DNA of 64,000 nucleotides from Planococcus halocryophilus (GTDB taxonomy: Bacteria; Bacillota; Bacilli; Bacillales_A; Planococcaceae): the NCBI RefSeq assembly GCF_022489025.1, contig NZ_JAKVTG010000014.1, forward strand, positions 1-64,000, given 5' to 3'. Shown piece by piece: positions 19,323 to 30,774 of this stretch. The first letter of the stretch is position 1, and the number at the start of each line of letters is the position of its first letter. The translations under genes and the position numbers were made by a program. Below the pieces are notes generated by a model that had not been told where the DNA came from, made no database searches, and saw only the letters and a list, made by a program, of their open reading frames with translations.

Positions 19323-21536
19323 ATGGAATTGATATCAAAAAACTTATTAAACGGGATGAACCCGGAACAAGCCGAAGCAGTTAAAACGACTGAAGGGCCC
19401 TTATTAATTATGGCAGGTGCAGGATCAGGGAAAACGCGTGTGCTGACACACCGTATTGCTTATTTGGTGCTGGAAAAACAAGTTTATCCGTCAAATATTT
19501 TAGCAATTACATTTACCAATAAAGCTGCACGTGAAATGCGCAACCGGATTGATGGATTATTAGGTCACGGAACAGGACAGCGTATGTGGGCATCTACATT
19601 CCACTCAATGTGTGTGCGTATTTTAAGACGAGATATCGACCGTTTAGGGATGTCGAAAAACTTCTCGATTTTGGATACAACCGATCAATTAACGGTCATT
19701 AAAAATGTATTAAAACAACAAAATCTGGATCCGAAAAAATACGAACCAAGAACGATGTTAAATGCGATTTCATCATCAAAAAACGAATGCATTGATGCTG
19801 CTCAATTTGCAGCGGACATGAATCAATTTAATCCATACGAGAAAACAGTCTCGGATGTTTATACAGCATATGAGAAACGCTTGAAGAAAAACCAGTCACT
19901 GGATTTTGATGATTTAATCATGACAACGTTGAATTTATTCAATACTGTTCCCGAAGTAATAGAGTATTATCAAAACAAATTCCATTATATTCATGTAGAT
20001 GAATACCAAGATACCAACAATGCTCAATATCAATTGGTTCAGAAGTTAGCAAGCAAGTTTAAGAATATTTGCGTAGTTGGTGATTCGGATCAATCGATTT
20101 ATCGCTGGCGCGGAGCGGATATCACGAATATTTTGTCGTTTGAGAAAGATTATCCAAATGCGAAAGTGATTATGCTTGAGCAAAACTATCGTTCGACAAA
20201 ACGTATCTTACAAGCAGCGAACGATGTAATTCAGAAAAACACAAGTCGCTATCCAAAAGAATTACGTACGGAAAACGATGAAGGTACAGCCATTACTTTG
20301 CATAAAGCGGGAGACGAGCGTCAAGAAGCGCAGTTTGTTGTTCAAACGATACAAAGGTTGATGGACGAAGAAAACTACAAAACGTCTGATTTTGCAATTC
20401 TTTACCGCACAAATGCACAATCGCGAATCATGGAGGAAATGTTTGTTAAATCTAATATGTCTTATACCATCGTTGGCGGAACAAAATTCTATGACCGCAA
20501 AGAAATTAAAGACTTATTGGCGTATTTGCGTTTGATTGCTAACAACGACGATGATTTGTCTTTAGCTCGTGTGATTAACGAGCCAAAGCGTGGAATTGGC
20601 GCAACTTCTTTCGAGAAAATGGCACGTTTTGCGATAGAACAAGACCGTACCATTATGGATGCATTACAAGAAGCAGACTTTATGGGGTTAACGCCAAAAA
20701 CAGCGCAAACGGCTTTAGAGTTCCAAAAAATGATCAATAGTTTTACGCAAATGCAAGAATATTTGTCCGTTACAGAACTCGTTGAAGAAGTACTGAAAAA
20801 GTCCGGCTATCGTCAAATGTTACAAAATGATAAAACCATTGAAGGCGAAAGTCGTTTAGAAAACTTGGATGAATTTTTATCGGTTACGAAAGCTTTTGAA
20901 AAGCAAAGCGATGATAAATCATTAGTCGCGTTCTTGACCGATTTAGCATTGATTTCAGATATCGATTCATTAGATGATGAAGAAGATGCAGATGGTCCGA
21001 TTATTTTAATGACGATGCACGCAGCAAAAGGGTTAGAGTTCCCTGTAGTCTTTATTATCGGATTAGAAGAAAACGTCTTCCCACATTCACGGTCGAATAA
21101 TGACGATGAGGAATTAGAAGAAGAACGCCGACTTGCTTATGTTGGAATTACCCGAGCGGAACAGCGTTTGTATTTGACGCACGCCTCTTCACGTACATTG
21201 TTTGGGAAAAGTAATTTTAATATGCCATCTCGATTTATTTCGGAGATTTCAGAAGATCTGATTGAACAAACACGAGCTCACCATCGTGCAGGTGCTACAA
21301 CAAGTTATCGACAAGTACCGAAGCGACCAGCAGTAACTCGTCCTAGCTATAATCAGTCAGGCAGTGAGAAATTAGGTTGGAAAACAGGCGATAAAGCGAC
21401 GCATAAAAAATGGGGTACCGGAACGGTCGTTAGTGTCAAAGGCGACGGTGAACAAACCGAACTTGATATCGCGTTCCCGAGCCCTGTCGGCATTAAACGG
21501 TTATTGGCTAAATTTGCGCCGATTGAAAAAGTATAA
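19323..21536 (+). CDS. pcrA: ATP-dependent DNA helicase PcrA
   Basis: PcrA (737 aa) is a UvrD/Rep superfamily 1A 3'-to-5' helicase for repair and plasmid replication. Walker A is in [12 protein letters not shown] (about residues 30-41), motif Ia in [11 protein letters not shown], motif II in VDEYQDTN, motif III in [14 protein letters not shown], motif IV in LEQNYRST, motif V in [15 protein letters not shown] and motif VI in [15 protein letters not shown]. The C-terminal Tudor-like RNAP-binding tail ([18 protein letters not shown]) is present. ATG 19323 is preceded by CGAGGTGG. The upstream frame from 19263 overlaps pcrB. Confidence 0.97.
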   Translation: MELISKNLLNGMNPEQAEAVKTTEGPLLIMAGAGSGKTRVLTHRIAYLVLEKQVYPSNILAITFTNKAAREMRNRIDGLLGHGTGQRMWASTFHSMCVRILRRDIDRLGMSKNFSILDTTDQLTVIKNVLKQQNLDPKKYEPRTMLNAISSSKNECIDAAQFAADMNQFNPYEKTVSDVYTAYEKRLKKNQSLDFDDLIMTTLNLFNTVPEVIEYYQNKFHYIHVDEYQDTNNAQYQLVQKLASKFKNICVVGDSDQSIYRWRGADITNILSFEKDYPNAKVIMLEQNYRSTKRILQAANDVIQKNTSRYPKELRTENDEGTAITLHKAGDERQEAQFVVQTIQRLMDEENYKTSDFAILYRTNAQSRIMEEMFVKSNMSYTIVGGTKFYDRKEIKDLLAYLRLIANNDDDLSLARVINEPKRGIGATSFEKMARFAIEQDRTIMDALQEADFMGLTPKTAQTALEFQKMINSFTQMQEYLSVTELVEEVLKKSGYRQMLQNDKTIEGESRLENLDEFLSVTKAFEKQSDDKSLVAFLTDLALISDIDSLDDEEDADGPIILMTMHAAKGLEFPVVFIIGLEENVFPHSRSNNDDEELEEERRLAYVGITRAEQRLYLTHASSRTLFGKSNFNMPSRFISEISEDLIEQTRAHHRAGATTSYRQVPKRPAVTRPSYNQSGSEKLGWKTGDKATHKKWGTGTVVSVKGDGEQTELDIAFPSPVGIKRLLAKFAPIEKV

Positions 21537-21551
21537 TCGGGAGGAAACTAG

Positions 21552-23558
<2,007 letters not shown>

Positions 23559-23570
23559 GGGGATTTTAAC

Positions 23571-24701
23571 ATGAAACGCATATGGTGGATTCCAATCAGT
23601 TTGTTGCTGTTATCGGGATGTGTTCCTTCGAAAACAGATGAGAAAACAGAAGTAATAAATGAAAAAGAAGAAGTAGAAACGGCAATCATCCCGAGCATGC
23701 AATTGGATGATCAGTTTTACCGTACGCTTCTGCCATATAAAGCAAGTGCTACTAGAGGGAAAATCGTCAATCGTCTAAACTCTCGTTACGATATTGCTGA
23801 AACAGAAAATGGCTTGTTGCGCTTGTCGCAAAAGCAATTTTCACCGGATGATTATTATTTTCAAGAAGGCCAAAAAATTACTGATGAAGATGTAACTTCG
23901 TGGCTACGACGTAAGAGTGAAGACAATCCAGCCGGATTGAATCTTCCGGATAAACGTACAGCAGAACAAAAAGAGGCGGGAGAACGTCCTCCTGCAGAAA
24001 TATTGGCACATGTTATTGAACAAAATTATTTAGTGAAAACTAATGAAGATACAATCCGTCTTGGTGGTATTTCAATCGGTCTTGCACTCAATTCATCTTA
24101 CTCTGGTAGTGAAAACGGCATTTCCTACGAAGAAGAAATACCTCAAGCGCAACTAGAAAAAGAAGGAAAACGCATAGCTGATGAAATCGTTAAACGTTTG
24201 CGTGAAAAAGAAGGATTAGCTGATGTGCCAATAGTGGTAGGGCTTTTTAAACAAAATGCAGGTAGTTCGATGATTCCGAGCACTTATTTTTCATCAGGTG
24301 CCGCACCCGGTGGGAAAAAAAGCGTTGCTAGCTGGAACCCGATAAATGAAGATTATGTTTTATTCCCAACGTCCGGTAGCAATGATAGTTATCGAGATAT
24401 TGATACTGCATTCCGTAATTTCAAGCAAGATGTTGAAGTTTATTTTTCAAATTACACCAGTGTTATCGGCGTCGGCTTTTATCAAGAAAATGAATTAAAA
24501 GAGTTGAAAGTAGAGATTCCGATTCAATTTTATGGAGTATCAGAAGTGATTGGTTTTACGCAATATGTGACAGGTCTAGTAATGGAGCATTTTCCTGAAA
24601 ATGTGTTAATAGAAGTTAGCGTCACTTCAAGTAATGGTCCCGAAGCGTTAATTTTGAAAAAAGCAGGAGAAACGGAACCCTTTGTTCACATTTATGAATA
24701 A
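23571..24701 (+). CDS. CamS-family sex pheromone lipoprotein, YerH-like
   Basis: This 376-residue lipoprotein has a short signal peptide ending in a lipobox LSGC, with the acylated Cys at residue 17, followed by a charged Lys/Glu linker. The body matches the CamS/YerH family, whose staphylococcal and enterococcal members release signal-peptide-derived sex pheromones. The predicted pheromone would derive from the hydrophobic IPISLLLLSG segment. Whether it signals here is unknown. It is co-transcribed with ligA (12-base gap) and ends with a strong terminator. Confidence 0.88.
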   Translation: MKRIWWIPISLLLLSGCVPSKTDEKTEVINEKEEVETAIIPSMQLDDQFYRTLLPYKASATRGKIVNRLNSRYDIAETENGLLRLSQKQFSPDDYYFQEGQKITDEDVTSWLRRKSEDNPAGLNLPDKRTAEQKEAGERPPAEILAHVIEQNYLVKTNEDTIRLGGISIGLALNSSYSGSENGISYEEEIPQAQLEKEGKRIADEIVKRLREKEGLADVPIVVGLFKQNAGSSMIPSTYFSSGAAPGGKKSVASWNPINEDYVLFPTSGSNDSYRDIDTAFRNFKQDVEVYFSNYTSVIGVGFYQENELKELKVEIPIQFYGVSEVIGFTQYVTGLVMEHFPENVLIEVSVTSSNGPEALILKKAGETEPFVHIYE

Positions 24702-24712
24702 TCTCCATTGAA

Positions 24713-24751
24713 AATAGGGATAGCCATACGGCTGTCCCTATTCATTTTTTT
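24713..24751 (+). terminator. Terminator after camS
   Basis: AATAGGGATAGCC (24713-24725) pairs with GGCTGTCCCTATT (24730-24742) around ATAC, followed by a T run. Confidence 0.9.
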
Positions 24752-24758
24752 AGAAAAA

Positions 24759-24767
24759 TGGTATGAT
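24759..24767 (+). promoter_or_regulatory. Extended -10 promoter of gatCAB
   Basis: TGGTATGAT (TGn plus -10 TATGAT at 24762-24767) lies between the camS terminator and gatC. No good -35 element was seen, which is compatible with an extended -10 promoter. Confidence 0.5.
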
Positions 24768-24803
24768 ATAGCGTATGTTTACTGAATCCGGAGGTGTAAA
24801 GAA

Positions 24804-25094
24804 ATGGCGAAAATGACGAAAGAAGAAGTAATTGAAGTCGCACATTTGGCGAGACTCGCAATTACAGATGAAGAAGCAGAACATTTTGCAGATCAATTAG
24901 AAGCAATTACGAATGCAATGGAATTGTTAAGTGAACTAGATACAGAAAATGTTGAACCAACGACGCATGTATTGCAGATGGTCAACGTATTGCGCGAAGA
25001 TAAATCTATCCCTGGATTAGATCGTGACTTGGTTATGAAAAACGTAAAAGAACATGAAGGCGGACAAGTAAAAGTCCCAACAATTTTAGAGTAG
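24804..25094 (+). CDS. gatC: Aspartyl/glutamyl-tRNA amidotransferase subunit C
   Basis: GatC (96 aa) wraps around GatA and GatB and stabilises the transamidosome. The family pattern [20 protein letters not shown] at about residues 9-28 and the C-terminal VPTILE are typical. ATG 24804 is preceded by CCGGAGGTG. It is the first gene of the gatCAB operon, which indicates that Gln-tRNA is made by amidating Glu-tRNA. Confidence 0.95.
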   Translation: MAKMTKEEVIEVAHLARLAITDEEAEHFADQLEAITNAMELLSELDTENVEPTTHVLQMVNVLREDKSIPGLDRDLVMKNVKEHEGGQVKVPTILE

Positions 25095-25113
25095 TCGGAA
25101 GGAGGAACCAAAC

Positions 25114-26583
25114 ATGTCATTTGTAGAAAAAACAGCTGCACAATTGCAGGAAATGATACATACAAAAGAAACGACAATTGCGGAAATGACTGAAAAAGCA
25201 TTCGAACGAATTGAAGCGCTTGAGCCAAAAGTAGATGCATTTCTTGCGTTGAACAAAGAACGTGCCACAAAACTTGCAGCAGAAATGGATCAAGTGCCTT
25301 TTGCTGAACGAGGACCATTATTTGGTTTACCAATCGGAGTAAAAGACAATATCGTAACAGAAGGACTAGAAACAACGGCTTCTAGTCGTATTTTAGAAGG
25401 ATTTAATCCCATCTATAATGCAACTGTTGTGGATAAGTTGAGAGAAGCTGGAATGGTAACCGTCGGTAAATTGAACATGGATGAATTCGCAATGGGTTCT
25501 TCTAACGAAAACTCGTATTACAAAAAAACGAAAAATCCATGGAATCTTGAAACTGTTCCAGGTGGCTCTTCTGGTGGCTCTGCTGCTGCAGTTGCAGCTG
25601 GAGAAGTTCCATTTTCACTAGGTTCAGATACGGGTGGTTCGATTCGTCAGCCTGCTGCTTTTTGTGGTGTTGTGGGGATGAAGCCAACTTACGGACGAGT
25701 TTCTCGTTTTGGGTTGATCGCTTATGCTTCTTCATTAGATCAAATTGGTCCAATTACAAGAACAGTAAAAGACAATGCATTGTTATTAAATGCGATTTCT
25801 GGATATGACGACAAAGATTCAACGTCTGCAAATGTGGAAGTCCCAGATTTTACAGCAGCATTGACGGGTGATATTACAGGCATGCGCATCGGTGTTCCAA
25901 AAGAATATTTTGCTGAAGGTGTTGGCGAAGCAGCAAAACAAGCTGTTCTTGATGCTTTGAAAGTGCTTGAAGAACGAGGCGCAATTTGTGAAGAAATTTC
26001 ACTGCCTCATTCAAAATACGCATTAGCAACTTATTACATTCTTGCTTCTTCTGAAGCTTCATCTAACCTGTCACGTTTCGATGGCATTCGTTATGGCTAC
26101 CGCACAGAAAAAGCAGGAAGTCTTCTTGAGTTTTACATGAATACGCGCTCTGAAGGATTTGGTGATGAAGTAAAACGCCGCATCATGCTGGGAACGTATG
26201 CACTAAGCTCAGGTTATTACGATGCTTACTACAAAAAAGCACAAAAAGTTCGTACATTGATCAAAAAAGACTTTGATGATGCATTTGAAAAATATGATGT
26301 CATCGTTGGTCCAACAACGCCAACACCAGCATTTAAAATTGGTGAAATCATTGACGATCCATTAACAATGTATGCAAACGATATTTTAACAATTCCAGTA
26401 AACTTAGCAGGTGTACCAGCCATTTCAATACCTTGTGGATTTGAAAATGGTCTACCATTAGGCTTGCAAATTATCGGTAAACACTTCGACGAAGAAACCG
26501 TTTATCGTGTTGCAGATGTATATGAACAAGCAACAGATTTCCATAAAAAAACTCCTCAAACATGGGAGGGAGCAGCACAATGA
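25114..26583 (+). CDS. gatA: Glutamyl-tRNA(Gln) amidotransferase subunit A
   Basis: GatA (489 aa) is the amidase-signature subunit that hydrolyses glutamine and feeds ammonia to GatB. The catalytic triad is visible as Lys77 (GVKDNI), Ser152 ([14 protein letters not shown]) and nucleophile Ser176 ([12 protein letters not shown]), with the same spacing as characterised GatA. The start is ATG with GGAAGGAGG upstream. The stop overlaps the gatB start by four bases. Confidence 0.96.
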   Translation: MSFVEKTAAQLQEMIHTKETTIAEMTEKAFERIEALEPKVDAFLALNKERATKLAAEMDQVPFAERGPLFGLPIGVKDNIVTEGLETTASSRILEGFNPIYNATVVDKLREAGMVTVGKLNMDEFAMGSSNENSYYKKTKNPWNLETVPGGSSGGSAAAVAAGEVPFSLGSDTGGSIRQPAAFCGVVGMKPTYGRVSRFGLIAYASSLDQIGPITRTVKDNALLLNAISGYDDKDSTSANVEVPDFTAALTGDITGMRIGVPKEYFAEGVGEAAKQAVLDALKVLEERGAICEEISLPHSKYALATYYILASSEASSNLSRFDGIRYGYRTEKAGSLLEFYMNTRSEGFGDEVKRRIMLGTYALSSGYYDAYYKKAQKVRTLIKKDFDDAFEKYDVIVGPTTPTPAFKIGEIIDDPLTMYANDILTIPVNLAGVPAISIPCGFENGLPLGLQIIGKHFDEETVYRVADVYEQATDFHKKTPQTWEGAAQ

Positions 26584-28010
26584 ATTTTGAAACAATCATT
26601 GGACTTGAAGTCCACGTAGAATTAAAAACAGAATCGAAAATGTTCTCTCCAGCACCGGCTCATTTTGGTGCGGAACCAAATACCAATACAAATGTCATCG
26701 ACCTTGGCTATCCAGGCGTATTGCCAGTAGTAAATAAAACTGCTGTGGACTGGGCAATGAGAGCAGCACTTGCATTAAACTGTGAAATTACGCGCCACAC
26801 GAAATTTGACCGTAAAAACTACTTCTATCCGGATAACCCGAAAGCTTATCAAATTTCGCAATTTGATCAGCCAATCGGTGAACATGGTTGGATTGAAATC
26901 GAAGTAAAAGGTGAGAAAAAACGCATCGGAATAACGCGTCTTCATATGGAAGAAGATGCTGGGAAATTGACGCATACAGGAAATGGTCATTCATTGGTCG
27001 ACTTTAACCGCCAAGGAACACCGTTAATCGAAATCGTGTCTGAACCAGATATTCGTACAGCTGATGAAGCTTACGCTTACCTTGAAAAAATCAAAGCAAT
27101 TATCCAATACACAGGCGTTTCTGATGTCCGTATGGAAGAAGGATCATTGCGTTGTGACGCGAACATTTCGCTTCGTCCGTTTGGTCAAGAACAATTCGGT
27201 ACAAAGACCGAATTGAAAAACTTGAATTCTTTCAACTTTGTTCGTAAAGGCATTGAGCACGAACAAGTTCGTCAAGAGCAAGTGTTATTGTCAGGTGGCA
27301 TCATCGAGCAAGAAACACGTCGTTATGACGAATCAACAGGTAAAACATTGTTGATGCGTATTAAAGAAGGATCTGACGATTACCGTTACTTCCCAGAGCC
27401 AGATTTAGTCGACATTGTGATTGATGATGCTTGGCTTGAGCGTGTCCGTTCTGAAATTCCAGAATTGCCGGATGCAAGAAAAGCTCGTTACGTATCAGAG
27501 CTTGGCTTGTCTTCTTATGACGCGATGGTTCTAACTTTGGCAAAACCAATTTCTGATTTCTTCGAAGCAACGGTTGCTGGTGGTGCTGATGCTAAACTTG
27601 CTTCTAACTGGTTGATGGGAGAAGTTTCAGCTTATTTAAATGCTGAGCAAAAAGAACTTTCAGATACAGCATTAACTCCTGAAGGTTTGACTGGTATGAT
27701 CAAATTGATTTCAGATGGTACGATTTCGTCTAAAATCGCGAAGAAAGTCTTTAAAGAATTGATCGAAAAAGGCGGCGACGCAAACGATATCGTCAAAGCT
27801 AAAGGACTTGTTCAGATTTCTGATGAAAACACATTGCGTGAATTTGTCACAGCAGCTCTTGATAATAATCCACAATCGATTGAAGACTTTAAAAACGGTA
27901 AAGATCGCGCGATTGGTTTCCTTGTTGGGCAAATTATGAAGCAAACAAAAGGGCAGGCAAATCCGCCATTGCTTAATAAAATTCTTCTTGAAGAAATTGC
28001 AAAACGATAA
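26580..28010 (+). CDS. gatB: Aspartyl/glutamyl-tRNA amidotransferase subunit B
   Basis: GatB (476 aa) phosphorylates the misacylated tRNA carboxylate and amidates it. [16 protein letters not shown] at the N-terminus, [19 protein letters not shown] and [12 protein letters not shown] are signature regions, and the C-terminal YqeY-like tail domain (about 330-476) binds tRNA. The ATG at 26580 overlaps the gatA stop (ATGA), and GGGAGG sits a few bases before it. Confidence 0.96.
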   Translation: MNFETIIGLEVHVELKTESKMFSPAPAHFGAEPNTNTNVIDLGYPGVLPVVNKTAVDWAMRAALALNCEITRHTKFDRKNYFYPDNPKAYQISQFDQPIGEHGWIEIEVKGEKKRIGITRLHMEEDAGKLTHTGNGHSLVDFNRQGTPLIEIVSEPDIRTADEAYAYLEKIKAIIQYTGVSDVRMEEGSLRCDANISLRPFGQEQFGTKTELKNLNSFNFVRKGIEHEQVRQEQVLLSGGIIEQETRRYDESTGKTLLMRIKEGSDDYRYFPEPDLVDIVIDDAWLERVRSEIPELPDARKARYVSELGLSSYDAMVLTLAKPISDFFEATVAGGADAKLASNWLMGEVSAYLNAEQKELSDTALTPEGLTGMIKLISDGTISSKIAKKVFKELIEKGGDANDIVKAKGLVQISDENTLREFVTAALDNNPQSIEDFKNGKDRAIGFLVGQIMKQTKGQANPPLLNKILLEEIAKR

Positions 28011-28033
28011 TATACAGTAAAATAGTGTGAAAG

Positions 28034-28061
28034 GGTGGTCCGTTATGGGCCATCTTTTTTT
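28034..28061 (+). terminator. Terminator of gatCAB
   Basis: GGTGGTCC (28034-28041) pairs with GGGCCATC (28047-28054), with two G-U pairs, followed by a run of seven T. Confidence 0.75.
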
Positions 28062-28090
28062 ATGGATTGTAGAGAAAGTGATGAGTAATC

Positions 28091-28180
28091 GCACCGACCG
28101 CTTTGGGCATAGCTCCCGCAAGAAGCCAGGGGAGGAGCGCCTGTCTTCTCGCATCGCTTAGCCCGTGAACGCGGCGGTGC
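28091..28180. repeat. GC-rich two-arm palindromic repeat
   Basis: This GC-rich 90-base block lies in AT-rich DNA. Outer arms GCACCG...GGGC (28091-28108) pair with GCCC...CGGTGC (28161-28180). An inner hairpin pairs AGAAGCCAGG (28121-28130) with CCTGTCTTCT (28140-28149). It has no coding frame. It resembles the dispersed structured intergenic repeats of Bacillales. Mobility or function is not shown. Confidence 0.5.
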
Positions 28181-28185
28181 TGGTG

Positions 28186-28513
28186 AGTGGATGTAATAGC
28201 GTCGAGTAGTTTTAGTTAGTTGAGTTTATTAGTTAATTAATGGAACTAAATTAGAGTTTATATCGTCTTTTAAGTGAGTATAGAGCGTTGTCTTTTATGG
28301 ATATAGAGGTTGCTGTAAAGGCCATTTCTGCATCTCAGCCTTGAACACTTTGCCACATAACAGTAAACTGGTATTAAAGACGAATTTAGGCCAATAGAAT
28401 GTGCTTTAATAATCAGTGACTGTACCTATACAACTAATTTTAAGTGAGGTAATTTCTGCTTTTAAGAAGGAACTTAACTTAGTGGCAAAGTAGGGAAAGG
28501 GAGGCGTGATGGT
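28186..28513. other. Gene-free AT-rich spacer before thioredoxin-like gene
   Basis: No coding frame with a ribosome binding site was found on either strand. The only in-frame ATG stretches are under 20 codons. No terminator or riboswitch was recognised. It presumably holds the promoter of the next gene. Confidence 0.4.
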
Positions 28514-29083
28514 ATGATGACGGAGCAGCAATACTTTGAAAAAGGCATTAGTTTGGAAAGCTATATGGCTCAAATGGAATCGAATCAACATAAATCTTAT
28601 AGCATCTATGAAAAGTTTGAGCTACCGAAAGATCCGGAATTCCTGGCTTTACTAAAAGATAAAAAGCCACACGTATTAGTAATCACAGAAGACTGGAGCG
28701 GTGATGCAATGATGAGCAATGCAATTTTGCGGAAAATTGCTGATGCAGCTGATCTGGATGTACATTGCATATATCGTGATGATAATTTGGAATTGATGGA
28801 TCGTTACTTAACGAACGGTGAACGATTAATTCCGAAATACATTGTGCTCTCTGAAAATGGAGATGTTCTTGGTGAGTGGGGACCAAGAGCTCCAAAAGTG
28901 CAGGAGTTTGTAGATAAGAAGAAATCAGTTCTTCCTGAAAAAGAAGATCCGCAATACAAATTGCATGTGAAAACGGTAACTGGTGAAATTTTAGATGGTT
29001 TTGTATATAACGATGATTTTTGGCATGTAGTGTATGAAGAATTACGTCAAGTATTCCAAACAGCCTTAACGTCAAGAGAATGA
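28514..29083 (+). CDS. Thioredoxin-fold protein lacking the CxxC motif
   Basis: This 189-residue protein has a thioredoxin-like fold (Thioredoxin_9 type). The active-site position reads TEDWSGDAM near residue 59, so the normal WCGPC is replaced by WSGDA and there is no redox dithiol. The cis-proline region IPKYIVLSENGDVLGEWGPRAP is kept. A redox role is therefore unlikely; a binding or chaperone role is possible. GGGAGGCGTGATG lies upstream, and either of two adjacent ATGs (28514 or 28517) could be used. It stands alone upstream of dgkB. Confidence 0.75.
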   Translation: MMTEQQYFEKGISLESYMAQMESNQHKSYSIYEKFELPKDPEFLALLKDKKPHVLVITEDWSGDAMMSNAILRKIADAADLDVHCIYRDDNLELMDRYLTNGERLIPKYIVLSENGDVLGEWGPRAPKVQEFVDKKKSVLPEKEDPQYKLHVKTVTGEILDGFVYNDDFWHVVYEELRQVFQTALTSRE

Positions 29084-29168
29084 TCAAGTTACCACAAAAT
29101 CTAAAAGTATTTGATTAAAGACATGTGTTGTGTTCATTTTTACAGAAAGTCCAGAAAGGCTGAATCCT

Positions 29169-30083
29169 ATGAAACGTGCACGTATAATTTACAATCCCAC
29201 TTCTGGTCGCGAGTTATTTCGCAAGCACTTGCCAGAAGTTTTAGAGAAAATGGAGAGAGCGGGGTATGAAACTTCCTGCCACGCAACTACTTCTGAAGGG
29301 GATGCTATTCAAGCGGCTGCTCATGCAGTAGAGCGGAATTTCGATTTAGTAATAGCTGTTGGTGGAGACGGGACATTAAATGAAGTTGTTTCAGGAATTG
29401 CTAAGTTTGAGAATCGTCCAAAAGTCGGACTGATTCCAATGGGAACTACTAATGATTTTGCCCGCGCGGTTCATATTCCGCGAGACATTACAAAAGCTGT
29501 AGATATTATTCTTAAAGGAGATTCTATTCCTGTAGATATTGGGTTAATGAATGACGATCGTTATTTTATCAATATTGCAGGAGGTGGCAGACTCACAGAG
29601 TTAACTTATGAAGTACCGAGTAAATTGAAAACGGTCCTTGGTCAAATGGCTTATTACTTAAAAGGAATTGAAATGTTGCCTTCGATTCGTTCTTCACGTG
29701 TACGCATTGAATACGATGGACAAGTTTTTGATGATAGTGCGATGATGTTTTTAATCGGCTTAACCAATTCTGTGGGTGGCTTTGAAAAACTTGCGCCAGA
29801 TGCCAGTATTAATGATGGGAAGTTTACGTTGTTAATTTTAAAAGAGCTGAACATGGCTGAATTTATTCGCGTTGCTTCTTTAGCGTTACGTGGTGAGCAC
29901 TTGTCAGACCCTCACGTAATTTATGCCAAGGCAAGTGAAATTAAAGTAACAACAGAAGAGCGGGTACTGTTGAATTTAGACGGTGAATATGGCGGGGTGT
30001 TACCAGCTACATTTAAAAACTTGGCTAATCATATTGAAATATACGTTCCAATAGATTCGTTAAATGAAAAAGACCGTAAATAA
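29169..30083 (+). CDS. dgkB: Diacylglycerol kinase DgkB
   Basis: DgkB (304 aa) is a soluble lipid kinase of the DAGK_cat family that phosphorylates diacylglycerol, recycling it from lipoteichoic acid synthesis. The nucleotide loop VGGDGTLNEVV has its GGDG at residues 65-68. The N-terminus reads RARIIYNPTSGRE, and TTNDFARA follows as in characterised members. The ATG at 29169 is chosen (AGAAAGG upstream) over the in-frame 29130 start. It lies upstream of the cyd and rlmCD genes. Confidence 0.92.
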   Translation: MKRARIIYNPTSGRELFRKHLPEVLEKMERAGYETSCHATTSEGDAIQAAAHAVERNFDLVIAVGGDGTLNEVVSGIAKFENRPKVGLIPMGTTNDFARAVHIPRDITKAVDIILKGDSIPVDIGLMNDDRYFINIAGGGRLTELTYEVPSKLKTVLGQMAYYLKGIEMLPSIRSSRVRIEYDGQVFDDSAMMFLIGLTNSVGGFEKLAPDASINDGKFTLLILKELNMAEFIRVASLALRGEHLSDPHVIYAKASEIKVTTEERVLLNLDGEYGGVLPATFKNLANHIEIYVPIDSLNEKDRK

Positions 30084-30095
30084 AAAAACGCAAAC

Positions 30096-30137
30096 AAAAA
30101 GTTGGAACCCTTTATTTTCTCTGGGTTCCAACTTTTT
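30096..30137. terminator. Bidirectional terminator between dgkB and Nudix gene
   Basis: AAAAAGTTGGAACCC (30096-30110) pairs with GGGTTCCAACTTTTT (30123-30137). A and T runs at the two ends serve both converging genes. Confidence 0.9.
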
Positions 30138-30143
30138 TTGTGC

Positions 30144-30572
30144 TTAAAGCAACTCGATTGCTTTATCTTGTTCTGCAGCAAGTTGCGGTAAGTTATTGAG
30201 TGATTCCCAGCGGAACAATAACGTCATGCCGTTATCGCGACCATGACTTTTGATCACATGTTCAAATTGTTCAACAGGTTCACCCGTGTATTCAAATTGA
30301 AAAATGTTACGTTCGTACGCTTTATCCTGATAATCAGGGTAATATGTGTACTTATGAATTTTCCCTACAAAGTCAAGTACCTCGCGTGGTAAACCCGTTT
30401 CTTCCTTAACTTCTCTATATAGTGCGTCGATTAGCAGTTCACCGTCTTCAATGGTACCACCTGGTACTTGTAAGCCAACTTCTGGTTCCCCTTTGTATTC
30501 AAATACAAGCAACTCGCGATTTTCTTCATCGCCTCTTGTGATGTACGCAAATACTTTCCGTTTTGTTCTCAT
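30144..30572 (-). CDS. Nudix hydrolase
   Basis: This 142-residue protein carries a clear Nudix box, G-x5-E-x7-REVKEETG, at about residues 38-60 (GGTIEDGELLIDALYREVKE). That box coordinates the metal for pyrophosphate hydrolysis. The substrate cannot be told from sequence. It converges with dgkB through a shared terminator and is divergent from cydA. ATG 30572 is preceded on its strand by AAAGGGTGATGC. Confidence 0.85.
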   Translation of the reverse strand: MRTKRKVFAYITRGDEENRELLVFEYKGEPEVGLQVPGGTIEDGELLIDALYREVKEETGLPREVLDFVGKIHKYTYYPDYQDKAYERNIFQFEYTGEPVEQFEHVIKSHGRDNGMTLLFRWESLNNLPQLAAEQDKAIELL

Positions 30573-30774
30573 GATGCATCACCCTTTTTTATTTGTTATA
30601 TTTAGAATACTAAAAATTGAGAAAAATTTCAATTCTTTTCGTTTTATGTTTGTCACAGCTTATTCAAAGTTTGCTCTGAAAGCAAGGCTTGGGAAGCGTT
30701 TTGGAAAGTCGGTTTGATGTACAATAGGACTATAGAAACTATGAATCTAGTATTTATAAAAGGAGACGAGTAGA

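Noticed and set aside
24893-25375. 160-residue minus-strand frame across gatC/gatA
   Set aside because: It is a shadow frame with hydrophobic low-complexity sequence, opposite two certain genes.
28406-28591. 61-residue minus-strand frame opposite the thioredoxin-like gene start
   Set aside because: It overlaps the start of a better-supported gene and has no ribosome binding site.
30616-30633. Inverted repeat ATTGA...TCAAT upstream of cydA as a Rex operator
   Set aside because: It lacks the TTGTGAA core of Rex sites. The palindrome is short and AT-rich.
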